From positions 16,192,251 through 16,256,250 of the forward strand of contig CM055065.1 in the NCBI GenBank assembly GCA_029204045.2: a DNA stretch of 64,000 nucleotides. Direction: 5' to 3'. The stretch is from Tillandsia leiboldiana. Lineage: Eukaryota; Streptophyta; Magnoliopsida; Poales; Bromeliaceae. A model generated the notes under the pieces. The model saw only the letters and a program-made list of their open reading frames with translations, did not search any database and had not been told where the DNA came from. Below, piece by piece: positions 1-10,191 of the stretch (position 1 is its first letter; every line of letters starts with the position of its first letter). Made by a program: the position numbers and the translations under genes.

Positions 1-26
1 GTAAACCTGCAATACCCGATCCCGTC

Positions 27-145
27 GTACAACTAAACCGACGGATCGCACCGCGCCCAAGTCGGACAACTAAACCGAATGGGTCGCACCGCTCCCACGT
101 CGGACAACTAAACCGACGAGTCGCACCGCTCACACCTTGGCGTAT
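27..145. repeat. Three tandem copies of a ~41-bp unit
   Basis: The unit is ACAACTAAACCGA, then a variable stretch ending GGTCGCACCGCTCC, then CGTCGG. It occurs three times with a few substitutions inside the family-A LTR. Confidence 0.75.
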
Positions 146-284
146 CCAAGCCCCACAACTAAAGAGGCCCCACGCCGTCCTGTGGGTATACACGGGTCAT
201 AGACCACTTTTCCGGAAAAGCGCACCCTTTGCGGTGGCCAAACCGCGGGTGCGCGTGTTGCAGCCGAGCATAGTAACCGTGAAC

Positions 285-455
285 AATATATATATGTGCA
301 TGTAAGCGAACCATGTGAGACAATATATACATATCTATGTATGAGAACCGTATGAAATAATATGTACATATCCGTGCATGAGAAGCATATGAAACAATAT
401 ATATTCACGACATACACCTATCCATGCATGAGAACCATATGAAACAATATGTACA
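285..455. repeat. AT-rich ~42-bp tandem repeat in family A LTR
   Basis: About four copies of a unit containing CATGAGAACCATATGAAA followed by CAATATGTACATAT, with substitutions between copies. It lies inside the LTR, and the 95-residue ORF across it is a repeat shadow. Confidence 0.7.
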
Positions 456-879
456 TCTAATCATAATAACCATAAAGCCATAAACGAATAATTGATGCCT
501 CCCTACCATGTTTAACCCAAGTACACATAAGGTTGACCCCGTCCAACATGATGGAACTAAATGCTAAGACTTAAGAATAAAAACCCATACTTTTAAATAT
601 ATTTCCAGTTTTCAAAGCCCGACCCTAACCCTCAGGACAAGTACTCACAATATGATAACCATAACTGAAACGAGATTGTGCACAAAGGATTTCTAAGGGT
701 GTACCCACCTGAAACGCGAAGAAGAAGGTGTACGGAACTCCCGCTAAAACACTCCCATCCTGTGCCCGAAAAAGCTACAATAAGTAATGATGTTAAAAAC
801 ATCGTCGTGGTCAAAAACACTGAACAACGGGGCGAAACGGGCCAAAAACGGGCCGAAACGGAGTTACCGGGCTTCCGGG

Positions 880-1290
880 CTGGGGGCTAGTGCACGGGCA
901 GAGGCGTGGACCGGGTCCACAGTGCAGAGGGTGCGCGGCGCAGACCGGGCTCACCCGGGCGCGTGCACCAGGCAGCATGGGCCGGGCCGGTGCACGCGCA
1001 GGGCGTGCACCGGGCTCACCCCCACGGGCGCTGCGGCACGCACCGGGTGCACGCTGGAGGCGTGCACCGCGGTAAGCGGGCCGGGCCGGTGCACGCGCAG
1101 GGCGCGCACCGGGCTCACCCCCACGGGCCGCGGCGACGCGCACCGGGTGCACGCTGGAGGCGTGCACCGCGATGCGCGGGCCGGGCTGGCGCACGCGACC
1201 GTGCGCCCGGTTCCGCGCCTTCGGGCTGCGAGACGTGCACCGGGTGCATGCCGCTCCGGTGGACCGCGCGGGGTGTGGTCCGTACGGGTG
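880..1290. repeat. GC-rich, GTGCAC-rich block of the family A LTR
   Basis: A CpG-dense stretch with repeated GTGCACCGGGTGCACGC-type palindromes. It includes a roughly 100-bp unit duplicated at about 1010-1105 and 1105-1200. The second family-A LTR has the homologous block at 11590-11995. Arg/Ala/Gly-rich ORFs on both strands are compositional artefacts. Confidence 0.75.
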
Positions 1291-2383
1291 AACAGTAACA
1301 TCCCGTTTCGTCTCCCCGCGGCTCCGGTGACGACCCCGCGAACACCGCGACTGCGGCAACGACCCCGTGGGCACGATAACGGCGGCGGCGGCCTCCCGTT
1401 TAACAACGGCGGCGGCGGCTTCCCGTTACCCACACAACCCACCCGGCATGCGACACCCGAACGACCACCACCCCTCGACCCCCCAGAAATTGCAAAAAGG
1501 ACAAAAAGGAAAACTCCAACCGCTCACCTTGATTCCGCCGGAGGAGGATGAAGGAAGAAGATCGTCCCCTCCACGTCCGATCAATCCCACAGAGGATGGA
1601 CGATTTTCCCTTTCTCTGCCCGATTCTCAGTCTCGGTTCCTCCACCGTTTCTTGGAAAAAGGGGAAAAAAAAAGGGTTTCTAGGGTTTCCCCCCGCACCC
1701 CGATCGATTTAACTTATACGAAGAGACTTTAAAATTAAACCCAGGTCAACAACCTTAGCCTTTTGAAATTGAACGAGAGGTCTAGATCGCCTCGGAAAAC
1801 GTGCCGATCGCCGGCACGCATTCCGATGCACCCAAGTAGATAGCAAACTTCAAAAATTGTTTCTGGGAGATCCCGGGGTCGGAATTCAAATCCGATCACG
1901 CCACCGTTCACCGTTTCGCGAGCTCTAACATCTAAAAATACCCGCGCGTCCCGACGGTCTGCCCAAAAATTCTCGAATTTCAACCCCTCCATAATCGACT
2001 GAAAAACTATTCAATTAGGACCCAAAACGGAAACCGTAAGGTCGAGGTACCACCAAATGAATAAAATAATCCACTGACATAAAAAGATGAAAGGTCCGAT
2101 CACAACAGGATCCCGCCGATCGCCTCGAAAAGCGTGCCAGCCACTTAGCGCGGGTTTCGATGCACCACTCAAAGCAAACGCTTTGACCCTCATTCCGGGA
2201 GATCCGTAAATCGAAAACCGAATCCGTTCGCTTTGCCGTCTTCCGTTTTTCGAGCTCAGTCGCAGAAAAATACTCGCGGTCCAGGCCAGCCCATTGCAGA
2301 AAATGCAGTTAAAAGTTTTCCTAACAGTCCCGTCAAAAATAAAAGGGAGGCCTACCCGGGCAAGGGGACGCCAGGACTCTACA

Positions 2384-3344
2384 CAGCTGCAGGATGTTGT
2401 TGTGGTACTTGTTGGGCTGGCGGGTTCGGTTTTCTTTCGCGGCGGTTGATTATGCCGCGAGGCAGTTTTCTTAGGGGGGCCAGGCCCGGAGGTGTTGGTG
2501 TACTTGGGTTGCTTGAGGCGGATGTTTCACAGTGGATGAGTAGCCTTTTTGGCTGGTATGGTTGAGGGGCCTACGGCGGCGCCGGGACTCGGGGATACCC
2601 CCTTTGGTTGCGAGTTCTCGGCTGTTCTCCTATCGGAGTTGTCTAGCATGTCACTAGTTTGAGAGTTGAGGACACAACTCCAGGATTCGATGTTTTGGGA
2701 ATTTTGTCAGACCAAGTGTGTCGCCTTTGGGGGCGCCGGTGCTAGTCGAGATGTGGAAGGTTGGTTCACTTCGGCTTTGCGTGGATCCCCGGGAATTAGA
2801 TGAAGTGACCATATGGAGCTAGCACCCTTGTCGAGCTTGGAGGATTTGATTTACCGGTTGTAAGGGTCCCGGGTCTTCCTGAAGGTTGATTTGCAATCTG
2901 GTTTTCTCGACTGCATATGGCTGTGTGTTGATGCCGGAGAGTTGGGGAATTGCTTCTACACCCCGACGGTTTAAAGATTAGAGATCAGAGTCTACGCGAT
3001 CAGTTGGGGGACTTATATTGGATACCTTGGGAGTACAGAGGTATTGGGATCAAGCTTTTGTGCCGATGGACTTGTGGTTGGATTATCGGGGCCCTGGGAG
3101 GAGCGGATGCCTGTACCGATGCAGGCTACTTGGTAGCTCGAGCGGTTAGCCCAGCTGTACTTGGATGAGGTGGTGCGGTTTTCTGGAATGCCCGCCTCTA
3201 CTTTGTTCTAGTTAGAGACCCGAGGATTGTATCGCGTCTCTGGAGGAGGTATTAGACAGCCTTGGGAGCTTGAGTGGTGGATGATTGGATATTTACCCCC
3301 TCTACTTGGTAGAGGTTCCGGGTTGAGGAATGACTTTAGTTTCG
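2384..3344 (+). pseudogene. Decayed Ty3/gypsy pol remnant of element G1
   Basis: Relics of a chromovirus polyprotein in order on the plus strand. Around 2571-2610 is the protease/reverse-transcriptase linker (GTGCCTACGGCGG-type sequence, as at 49811). Around 2726-2800 is the RT motif corresponding to WGAPVL and YRELN. Around 2830-2925 are relics of the DLF and KIDLQSG motifs. Around 3150-3260 is an integrase relic of the LARLYLDEIVR and RDPRF motifs. Stops and frameshifts occur throughout, and large parts of RT, RNase H and integrase are deleted. It is followed directly by a polypurine tract and a same-strand LTR, so it is the 3' end of G1. The 5' part was lost or lies beyond the family-A LTR to the left. 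Identification rests on comparison with the readable copy at 48709-51387. Confidence 0.65.
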
Positions 3345-3374
3345 AAGATGAAACTTTCTTTTAGTGGGGGAGGA
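3345..3374 (+). other. Polypurine tract of G1
   Basis: AGTTTCGAAGATGAAACTT is followed by TTTTAGTGGGGGAGGA directly before the LTR start TGTGATGACC. The same arrangement (TTTCGAGGACGAAAC plus a purine run) precedes the 3' LTRs of G2, G5 and G6. Confidence 0.8.
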
Positions 3375-4312
3375 TGTGATGACCTGGATCTCCGCAGAGC
3401 TGTTGCAGTGTGTTGGGTGGCTTCTGGAGGCCTACGGGGTGCGTTGGAGGTGTTAGTGCACCAATTGGACACAAGTGGCGGACTTCGGGCTTAAATGGAT
3501 CACGTGGGTGATCGGTTGACTCCGTCGGATCTTTAGAAGTGGTTTCGCGCGAAGCGGATATTAAAATTGAGCTCAGCGCGAAGTTTGGACCAAGGAACAC
3601 CTTTCCGGATGCCTTTGGCAATTTTTAGTGTTAGAATTTGGCAAATCGGACACCGGATTTGGATTCAGCGCGCGAAAACGGTGAAAATGGACTACCTACT
3701 TGTATTTTTCGGAGTCCGGATGCAAGAGCGCGTTTTTCGAGGCTTGGGGTTACTGTTCCGGCCGGCGGGCAGCGCCGGCGGCGGCGGGCAGCGGCGGCGC
3801 AGCCGTGGGCAGCGCGGCGGGCAGAGGTGCGGACCGCTCGATCCACGCGGCAGGCGTGCACCGGGGGCTTGACGCGTGGCAGCTCGGGACTGGGCCGGTC
3901 CGTGGCGCGCGGTCTGCGGAGGGCGCGGGGTGCATGGTGGACCGGCGGGACACGTGTCTGGTTGTGGTTGGCGGGCTCATGAAGGCTGGGTCCACGGAGG
4001 TGCACCGGGGTGCCTCGGGATGCGTGCCTGGCAGGGGGCGCAGGCGGCGAGCGCAGGCGCACGTGGGCGCGCGTCAGGCGCGTTGACGCGCGGTTCCCGC
4101 GCGTGGGCCGCCACGTGTCGACCTCCGCGTGGGCCACGCGGCGCGGTGTGAGCGGCGGGGTTTGGTGTCCGCTGTTCGGGGTGGACGTGGCAGCACGGGA
4201 GCGTTCCGGGCGCTCGTTTTTGCAGGATTGAGGGCCCGGATTCGGCGCCCGAATGTTTCGGGCGCTCGAATCCGAGGACCCAGGTGGAATTCCTGGAATT
4301 GTTTCCTTGGCC

Positions 4313-4320
4313 TATAAAAG
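4313..4320 (+). promoter_or_regulatory. TATA box of the G1 LTR promoter
   Basis: TATAAAAG lies just downstream of the GC-rich block and is preceded by GGCGCTCGAATCCG. The G6 LTR has the same order in reverse, with a CCTATAAATAGG box at 54524-54535 beside its GC-rich block. The start site is inferred at about 4345. Confidence 0.6.
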
Positions 4321-5640
4321 GGTTTTGAGCTGCGTTTTAGACCTTTTCTGGGCGTTTTCTCTCTAAGAGTTCTTCAGCAAACCTCTTCCCCCTTGTGTGG
4401 TGCACCTTGTGGAGGATTCCCTGGATTTTTGGGAGGCACGGATTTCGAGGTTCTCATTTTTATGGCGCGGCGCGACGCTCGTTCATTTGTGGTCTTCTTC
4501 ATCGCGGTTTCAGTGCGAGGACTCCCCCGGCTTATTCCGACCTCCGATTGAGGAGGTTCTTGCGCCGTTGGCTTCACGACAGGTAGGGCTACGTTTCCCG
4601 TGTTTACTGGTTTTTCCCATTCCGAGCTTTTCATGGGTTTTTCGGATCATCTTGTGACCTCATTTTCTGGGGCGGAGTTTTGGACAGCGCTGCAGTATTT
4701 TGACGATATCTTCGCGTACATGCATCGGATTGGGGTGATTCAAAAGGCGTTTTGCATCTACACATCTCGAGGAATATCTCCAAATTTTCTTGGAATTTTC
4801 TGAATTTTCCCCAAAGGTGAAAAGTTCCTGTTGACAGAACCTTGTGATTCAGATTTTGTGATTGGTTTATTTCGGGGTGGTTCCCTTGTCGAATTTGTAT
4901 CACAGCGTAGGAAACTCGGATTTGAACGTGCAGGTACTCATTTCGACCGGTTCGTCGCGAGGATCGTGACAGTATTTTTCCTGGAATTTTTCGAGCAGAT
5001 CTCGCAGGTGAAAAAGGCAAAACTGTGAACTGTTGTGTTTGGGACAGATTTTGTGTGAGCATTGTATGTTAATTGTGTATGTCCTTTTGGGGTGCTTTGT
5101 GCAGTGTTGTGGCGATTGCTTAGACCGGGCGTGGACTTCACTGTTGGGACCAAGACTTAGCGCTCGAGGTGGGTGGTTGTTGCTTACCTCTATTTTGACA
5201 TGCTCACTAGGAATATTAGAGTGACCCCCTTTACTTGGACATCTTGATTAATCATGATCGGGGTTGGGTTTATGCATGCCTGTGTGGGGATTGGGTTGCT
5301 TTGATAGCGTTTAACCTTGCATGTGGAATGGAACATTTATTTTGGACTATATGATTATCCTGTTAGTGGTTCTACTTGAGGGTAGGAGACATGCATAGGT
5401 GGATACTGTTAATGATCAATGACTTCAATTATATTTCCTTGAGAACACTTGCATGCTAGTATGGACATCTAGATAGGCCATCTTTTATCGCTACACTTTC
5501 ATGCTGGAACTTGACTTAGGAGAAACCTTGTTTGTTTCTTTTCTCCTTTCATTAGTCAGGTGGTATTTGTTGCTCGGGTTTGAGCAGGGGTTTGGGATAG
5601 TGTAGCCGGGGCCTGGATTATGGATTATGGGTTTTGGCGG

Positions 5641-5890
5641 CGACCACGGATATTGGGCGGTTGACCGGATGTCGGTTATAGGACATCGGTGATAGGGCAT
5701 GATTATTTACTAGAGGGTTTTGTGGCAACCGCGGATAGTAGGCGGTTGACCAGATGTCGGATGTGGGACATGATTGTGATTGTGGGTTATTCCGGCGACC
5801 GCGGATATTGGGCGGTTGACCGGAGGTCGGTGGTGAGACTTGGTTGTGGATTGTGAGGTATTGCGGCGATCGCGGATTTTGGGCGATTGA
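5641..5890 (+). repeat. Four copies of the CAACCGC/GCGGTTG hairpin unit
   Basis: Arms and loops are at 5641-5663, 5726-5748, 5796-5818 and 5867-5889, each with 7-nt arms and a 9-nt loop resembling GGATATTGG. Copy 4 changes both arms together (CGATCGC / GCGATTG). The G2 (18904-18926) and G6 (52829-52851) LTRs have a single copy. Confidence 0.75.
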
Positions 5891-6858
5891 CCGGATGATC
5901 ACTTATGCATCAGATTGGGGATCAGTTTTCTTTTAGTGGAGGGGTGTGTTCCACTGGGGTTTTATATTGATCCAGTCCTGCTTTTGATACTTATTACACC
6001 GGCGCGGTTATTGCCCGGTGATGCTTTGCTCGTGTGGGTCGCTCCCCTCGAGATCCCCTCCGGAGGCCGGGGCCAGACAGTTATGGACAGTTTTGCTATC
6101 ACATCGGCGCGGCTTATTTGCCCGATGATGAGGGCGGCAGCAGGAATTTTGCTATCACATCGGCGCGACTTACTTGCCCGATGATGAGGGCGGTACAGAT
6201 TGGGTTCATCTTGGACGATTGGTTATTGTTGCATACGGTTATTCCAGTCTAGGACTGTATTTTAGAGGCATAGTAGTGGTAGATTTCTCTTTTTCAGCGG
6301 TTTCATTTCTTACCACTCTTCTTTCCTTTTTGCCTCTGGTAGACCTAGTGGGTTTGTCAGAGTTTGAGGTTTTACCCACTAGGGGAGGCTACTGGTTTAC
6401 TAGTAGTTCTCACCCCCATTCTTCTTTCCTCTTTTTCTTTTCCCTTGTTTTGTAGTGTCTTCTGCGGGTGCTGCTGGGCTTTCAGCGGCGGGTCGAGGAG
6501 AGAGGACGGCTGAGTAAATAGATCTCGAGGCAGGATGAGCGGGTTAGCTGGACTGTTGATGTACCCATGTTTCCTCAGACGGTTGTACCTTTACTTTTGG
6601 GACTGGTTTTTGCTAGCAGGTTGTATTTATTTTGGTGAGCTGGGAGAGACTGATGTATCATTTATACAGATGTATTGTATTTTATTTCCAGCTTCAGTCT
6701 GAAATGTATTAGTTTTTAGTTCAGCTCTGTTTTTATTGCTCTTTTATTATTATCTCTTATATCTGAGCAGGTTTGGCGCTTTGTGTACGCGGGAAATACC
6801 GTGTGCATGGCGGATCTGTAGACGGGCCCGGGTTCCGGTTTACACCCGGGGCGTGACA

Positions 6859-6989
6859 TCTCCCCTTTGCTCCCCGAGCCTTCGCGAGCTCGATCTCCAC
6901 CTTTGGAGCATATCACGGAGTGAAAGAGGGAGTAGCGAACGAGAGAGAGTAAGAGAGGAAGCTCCTCTCCCTTTCTCTCTTAGTGTGTG
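6859..6989. other. Unassigned CT/GA-rich spacer
   Basis: Between the G1 LTR end and an LTR stub starting at 6990. It is rich in CTCTCC and GAGAGAG runs. I recognise no gene or repeat in it. Confidence 0.4.
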
Positions 6990-7083
6990 TGTCATGCCCC
7001 GGGAGCAGTTTGAAAGAAAAATGTTTAAATAAGAGAGAACCACGATCGAACAGATCGAAAAACTCGCAGACCCAAAACAACTA
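6990..7083 (-). mobile_element. 94-bp LTR stub (U5 end) interrupted by LTR C
   Basis: Starts TGTCATGCCCCGGGAGCAG, a typical reversed U5 terminus, and runs only to 7083, where a second TGTCATGCCCC terminus begins. The last five bases (AACTA) are the candidate left target site duplication of LTR C. Confidence 0.55.
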
Positions 7084-8274
7084 TGTCATGCCCCGAGACC
7101 GCCAATTTGGACAGTTCGGGCATGCCAACAGACCCGCCAATTGGGCATGACCTCTCTATACCCGAAAGGAACGATAACATCCAAAAACAATACATCAAGT
7201 GTATGCGGAAGCTCAATATCAGAGTACTGAAAACCACTACTAATTGAAAACTTTCATTCAATAAACAACCAGTTTAAACTATAAACGAAAGCATGTATGA
7301 GTGAACCAAAATATGAAATTTATTACATTTTCATCTCTCAACTTGAAACTTACATAATATTACAATTGACATCTTTTTTCTCACAATAAATAATTCCCTC
7401 TAATATAAAAGGGATACATCTGCTAGACTCTCTAGGTCTCTATACTACTAGGCCCTTGCTCCTGACGCATGCCTCGCTGACTGCACCTGAACCTAAAAAA
7501 ATGGTCACCGAAGGGTGTGAGAACTACTTAAAGTTCCCAGTGGGTTCAACCACCGAGAAAGAATATTCTACACCACTTGGTCCAATGGAAGCAAGATAGC
7601 AAGATAATACATGCTAAAATAACTGCAGATGCTAACAAATATTTTCATATACATATATATACCACTACACTATCTGTGTATGTCCTTTGTCTCAATACTA
7701 TCAATCCTGCCACTCTGGGCTACTATCCAAATACCCGGCCACTATGCTGCTACAAAAGGGTCATGCTAACCCGCCACATAGGTCGCTCTATATTCTCTTT
7801 ACTGTTTCACATTCTTGTGCTTTAGTTCAAGTTGCTAAACCCTCGAAAATTCTTGCCCAAAGGGCGTCAGCCCGGTAGTCATGCTACCACAAGACAAGAT
7901 TTTCAAGGTTGTCGATAACACCCACAAGTGCTACCCCGCCCAATGGGGAACTTGGTCATATGGGTCCGGCCTGGGAGATGGTCCTTGCCATTACTCCGAC
8001 CCAAGATCGACGTTTACCCTCAAAGGTACGATTATCCATTTTGTTTTCATTTATTTAGCTTTTAGCTCTTTACTTTGCCTTTTCTTTGGGAAGCTGAGTC
8101 TTACTCACACACTTCCTCCGGGAGTAAAATATGCTCAACCCTCCCGTTGGCAACTTGCCTTTAATTCTTTAATTCATTTGGGAGTGACATATGCTCAATC
8201 CTCCCATTAGCCATTTAGACTTTTCTTTTAAAGCTTGCATATACCGGGTCCGGGGGTTCCAAAAGACGGATGTC

Positions 8275-8305
8275 TACAACCCCAATCAAACAAGAATAGG
8301 TTGTA
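8275..8305 (-). other. Hairpin with AATCAAACAAGAATAG loop
   Basis: Arms TACAACC / GGTTGTA (7 bp, perfect) enclose the loop sequence that recurs at 24238, 25616, 25801, 26056 and 39019 with different but paired arms. Confidence 0.65.
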
Positions 8306-8779
8306 AATACCGCCTCCCGTAGTGCTTGGCCTAATGTACTTTGTTTCCTTTTTACCTTTCTTTAAGCATTACTTTCTTTCATTCAATTAAACCTTTAATT
8401 TCTTTTGCTCTTTAAGCATTTTCTTTTCACTTTGGTTCTAGATGAGTTTAAAGCACCTTGGCACTCATCCACCCAGAAGTGACATATGCTCAACCCTCCC
8501 GTTAGCATTCATGCCTCAATGCTTTTTTTATTTTTTATTTTTCTCTTTTATCCTAAGTTCTTTACTCTAGGATAGCTTGGGTGTCTCTAACACCAATTTA
8601 GATTTGAACATCTTGTTCATTTACATTTACACTTAATCTTGCCACTTGGCTATTTCTTTAGCTCTTTAGCCCCTTTTAAACTTTTCCTTACTTACTTGTT
8701 CTCATTTCACAACCCTATGTCTTAATTAGCCTTAGGGTTTCACTATGTCACAAGGACACTAGTCACTTTCAATTGCACT

Positions 8780-9035
8780 TGGCTTAGAGTTTATTAACTC
8801 TATTTGCATTCAACTTATCCCTAGAGTTCCTTAACTCTATTTCCCAATTTCCATCTTAATCTAGAGTTTATTACTCTAGTTGCATTTCCATCTTTTACCT
8901 AGAGTTCATTAACTCTATTCCATCTTTCACCTTAGCTTAGGGTTCAATAACTCTAATTCCATTCCCTTTTTGCTTAGAGTATCATTAACTCTATATTTTT
9001 CTCTTTTCCACATAACCTAGAGTACATTTGACTCG
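8780..9035. repeat. Tandem inverted repeats TAGAGTT/AACTCTA
   Basis: At least six short palindromes of the form TAGAGTT-NNNN-AACTCTA, about 30-60 bp apart, with loops TATT, CCTT, CATT and CAAT. One copy is CTAGAGT/ACTCTAG. They lie inside LTR C. Confidence 0.75.
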
Positions 9036-10191
9036 ATGTTGAGCACTCTATAACCAACATTAGGTTATTCCCTAAGACGATGCCACTCGTTCTCTTAAGG
9101 TTAACTCCTAGGTTGTCGTGCCACTCATTAAACCCTTAATCTAGGTTTTCTCCTAGTTTTGCATTCATTCACTTGTCCTCGTTTTCTCCTAGGTCTTACA
9201 ACCATTATGCATTTCTCTTATGTTTTTACATGATTCCTAAGGTTATACCCTAACATGATCACTTTCAATCATTTACTCTTTACTATTTATACACAAGCAA
9301 AATGAACCTACAATAGGTTTAACATAATTGCTTTTAGGGCTAAACCCTAATCATTCTCATTTTTGATCCTAATACCCTACATACTTACTAACATACTTCT
9401 AGATCGAAAAATCAAAGGACAAAGGGGAGATGTCACCCATTTTCGGAAGAATCCCCCACCTTAAGCTCTTTGCAAGAAGGTTGGATTTGATCTCATTCTT
9501 CTCCAAGAAAATCCCTAAAATAGGAATTAGAACCATAAGAGATTTTCTATCTCTTTTATACCTTAAAATGAAAATCCTAATTCCATCCATACTTCTCTTG
9601 TGGGCTCTTAACCAAAGAGAAGGAAAAAAAGGAGTGAAAATCCCCTTTTAGGGTGTTAAATCAAAAGAGATGATTTGATCTCTTTATCTCCATGAAAAGG
9701 CCCTAAAAATGAGTTTAGAACCATAAGAGATCATTTTTATCTCTTCTAGAACTCATAAAATTCCCAAATGGAAAAATCCTAGATTTTTGCTTACCTCTAT
9801 TTGTGGTTTCTTGACCAAAAGAGGGAGAAGAAGAGCCTCAAACTCCTCTTGAAGGACTCCCTTGAAACCCCCCTTGAAGTTCCTGGACTCCAAAGAGATC
9901 AATCTCCCAAGCCTTAGCCTCCACAGCCAACTCCACCACCTGCTGCTGCTGCTTCTCCTCCTTCTCTGGTTCACACGCACAAAGAGAGAGGGAGAGAAAT
10001 GGGAGAGTGTGAGGAAATGGAAGAGAGAGAGTGAGAGAGAGGGTTTTATTAGTGGATAGTTGGGGGTAGCTGGATAGGTGAAATTCCACTCTGCCCACAC
10101 AAACTTCGCCGTGTTTCGGGCGCCCGAAACTTCCCGCCGGGCGCCCGGTTTTACGGAGTACTGTTCAACCGGGCGGCCTACTCAGGACCCG

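Larger units (their letters stand above)
1..2383 (-). mobile_element. Family A gypsy-type LTR, partial (left part outside window)
   Basis: Non-coding LTR read on the minus strand. It matches the LTR at 10192-13075 over long blocks, for example about 780-1430 here and 11505-12140 there: a GTCGTGGTC block, a GC-rich block and two copies of a (CGG)n/CTCCCGTT microrepeat. The right edge ends CTCTACA, reading TGTAGAG on the sense strand, a normal LTR start. The next bases are decayed gypsy pol of the opposite strand and not a polypurine tract, so 2383 is probably the outer edge of an insertion into element G1. The other edge and its duplication are off the window. ORFs of 60-254 residues here are shadows of GC-rich repeat sequence. 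Confidence 0.7.
3375..6858 (+). mobile_element. 3' LTR of gypsy element G1 (3484 bp)
   Basis: It starts TGTGATGACC after a polypurine tract and ends GGGGCGTGACA. The first 150 bases align by eye with the reverse complement of the G6 LTR end at 55280-55432, for example the shared CTTAAATGGATCACGTGGGTGATC. Internal landmarks in order are a GC-rich block (3745-4200), a TATA box (4313-4320), four CAACCGC-type hairpins (5641-5890), the invariant box GGGTCGCTCCCCTCGAG (6036-6052), the hairpin between CCCACT and ACACCC (6385-6411) and the U5 hairpin (6782-6809). The last ~250 bases resemble the G7 LTR at 60089, so G1 and G7 are one subfamily. The putative duplication is TCTCC at 6859, with its partner not found. 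Confidence 0.8.
7084..10191 (-). mobile_element. LTR C, gypsy-type, at least 3108 bp, interrupted on the right
   Basis: Begins TGTCATGCCCCGAGACCG. It carries the conserved GGGTGTGAGAACT...AGTTCCCAGTGGG hairpin at about 7513-7545 and an AATCAAACAAGAATAG-loop hairpin at 8275-8305, both shared with the gypsy LTRs elsewhere in the window. Stretch 8780-9035 is an array of inverted repeats. The right part (10085-10191) contains GGGCGCCCGAAA elements like those at 54571-54600. At 10192 a family-A LTR interrupts it, and its other end is not found. I see no coding region. Confidence 0.65.

Noticed and set aside
4395..5224. Several 60-86 residue ORFs downstream of the G1 TATA box
   Set aside because: Overlapping frames in the LTR leader without any recognisable domain or counterpart in related LTRs.
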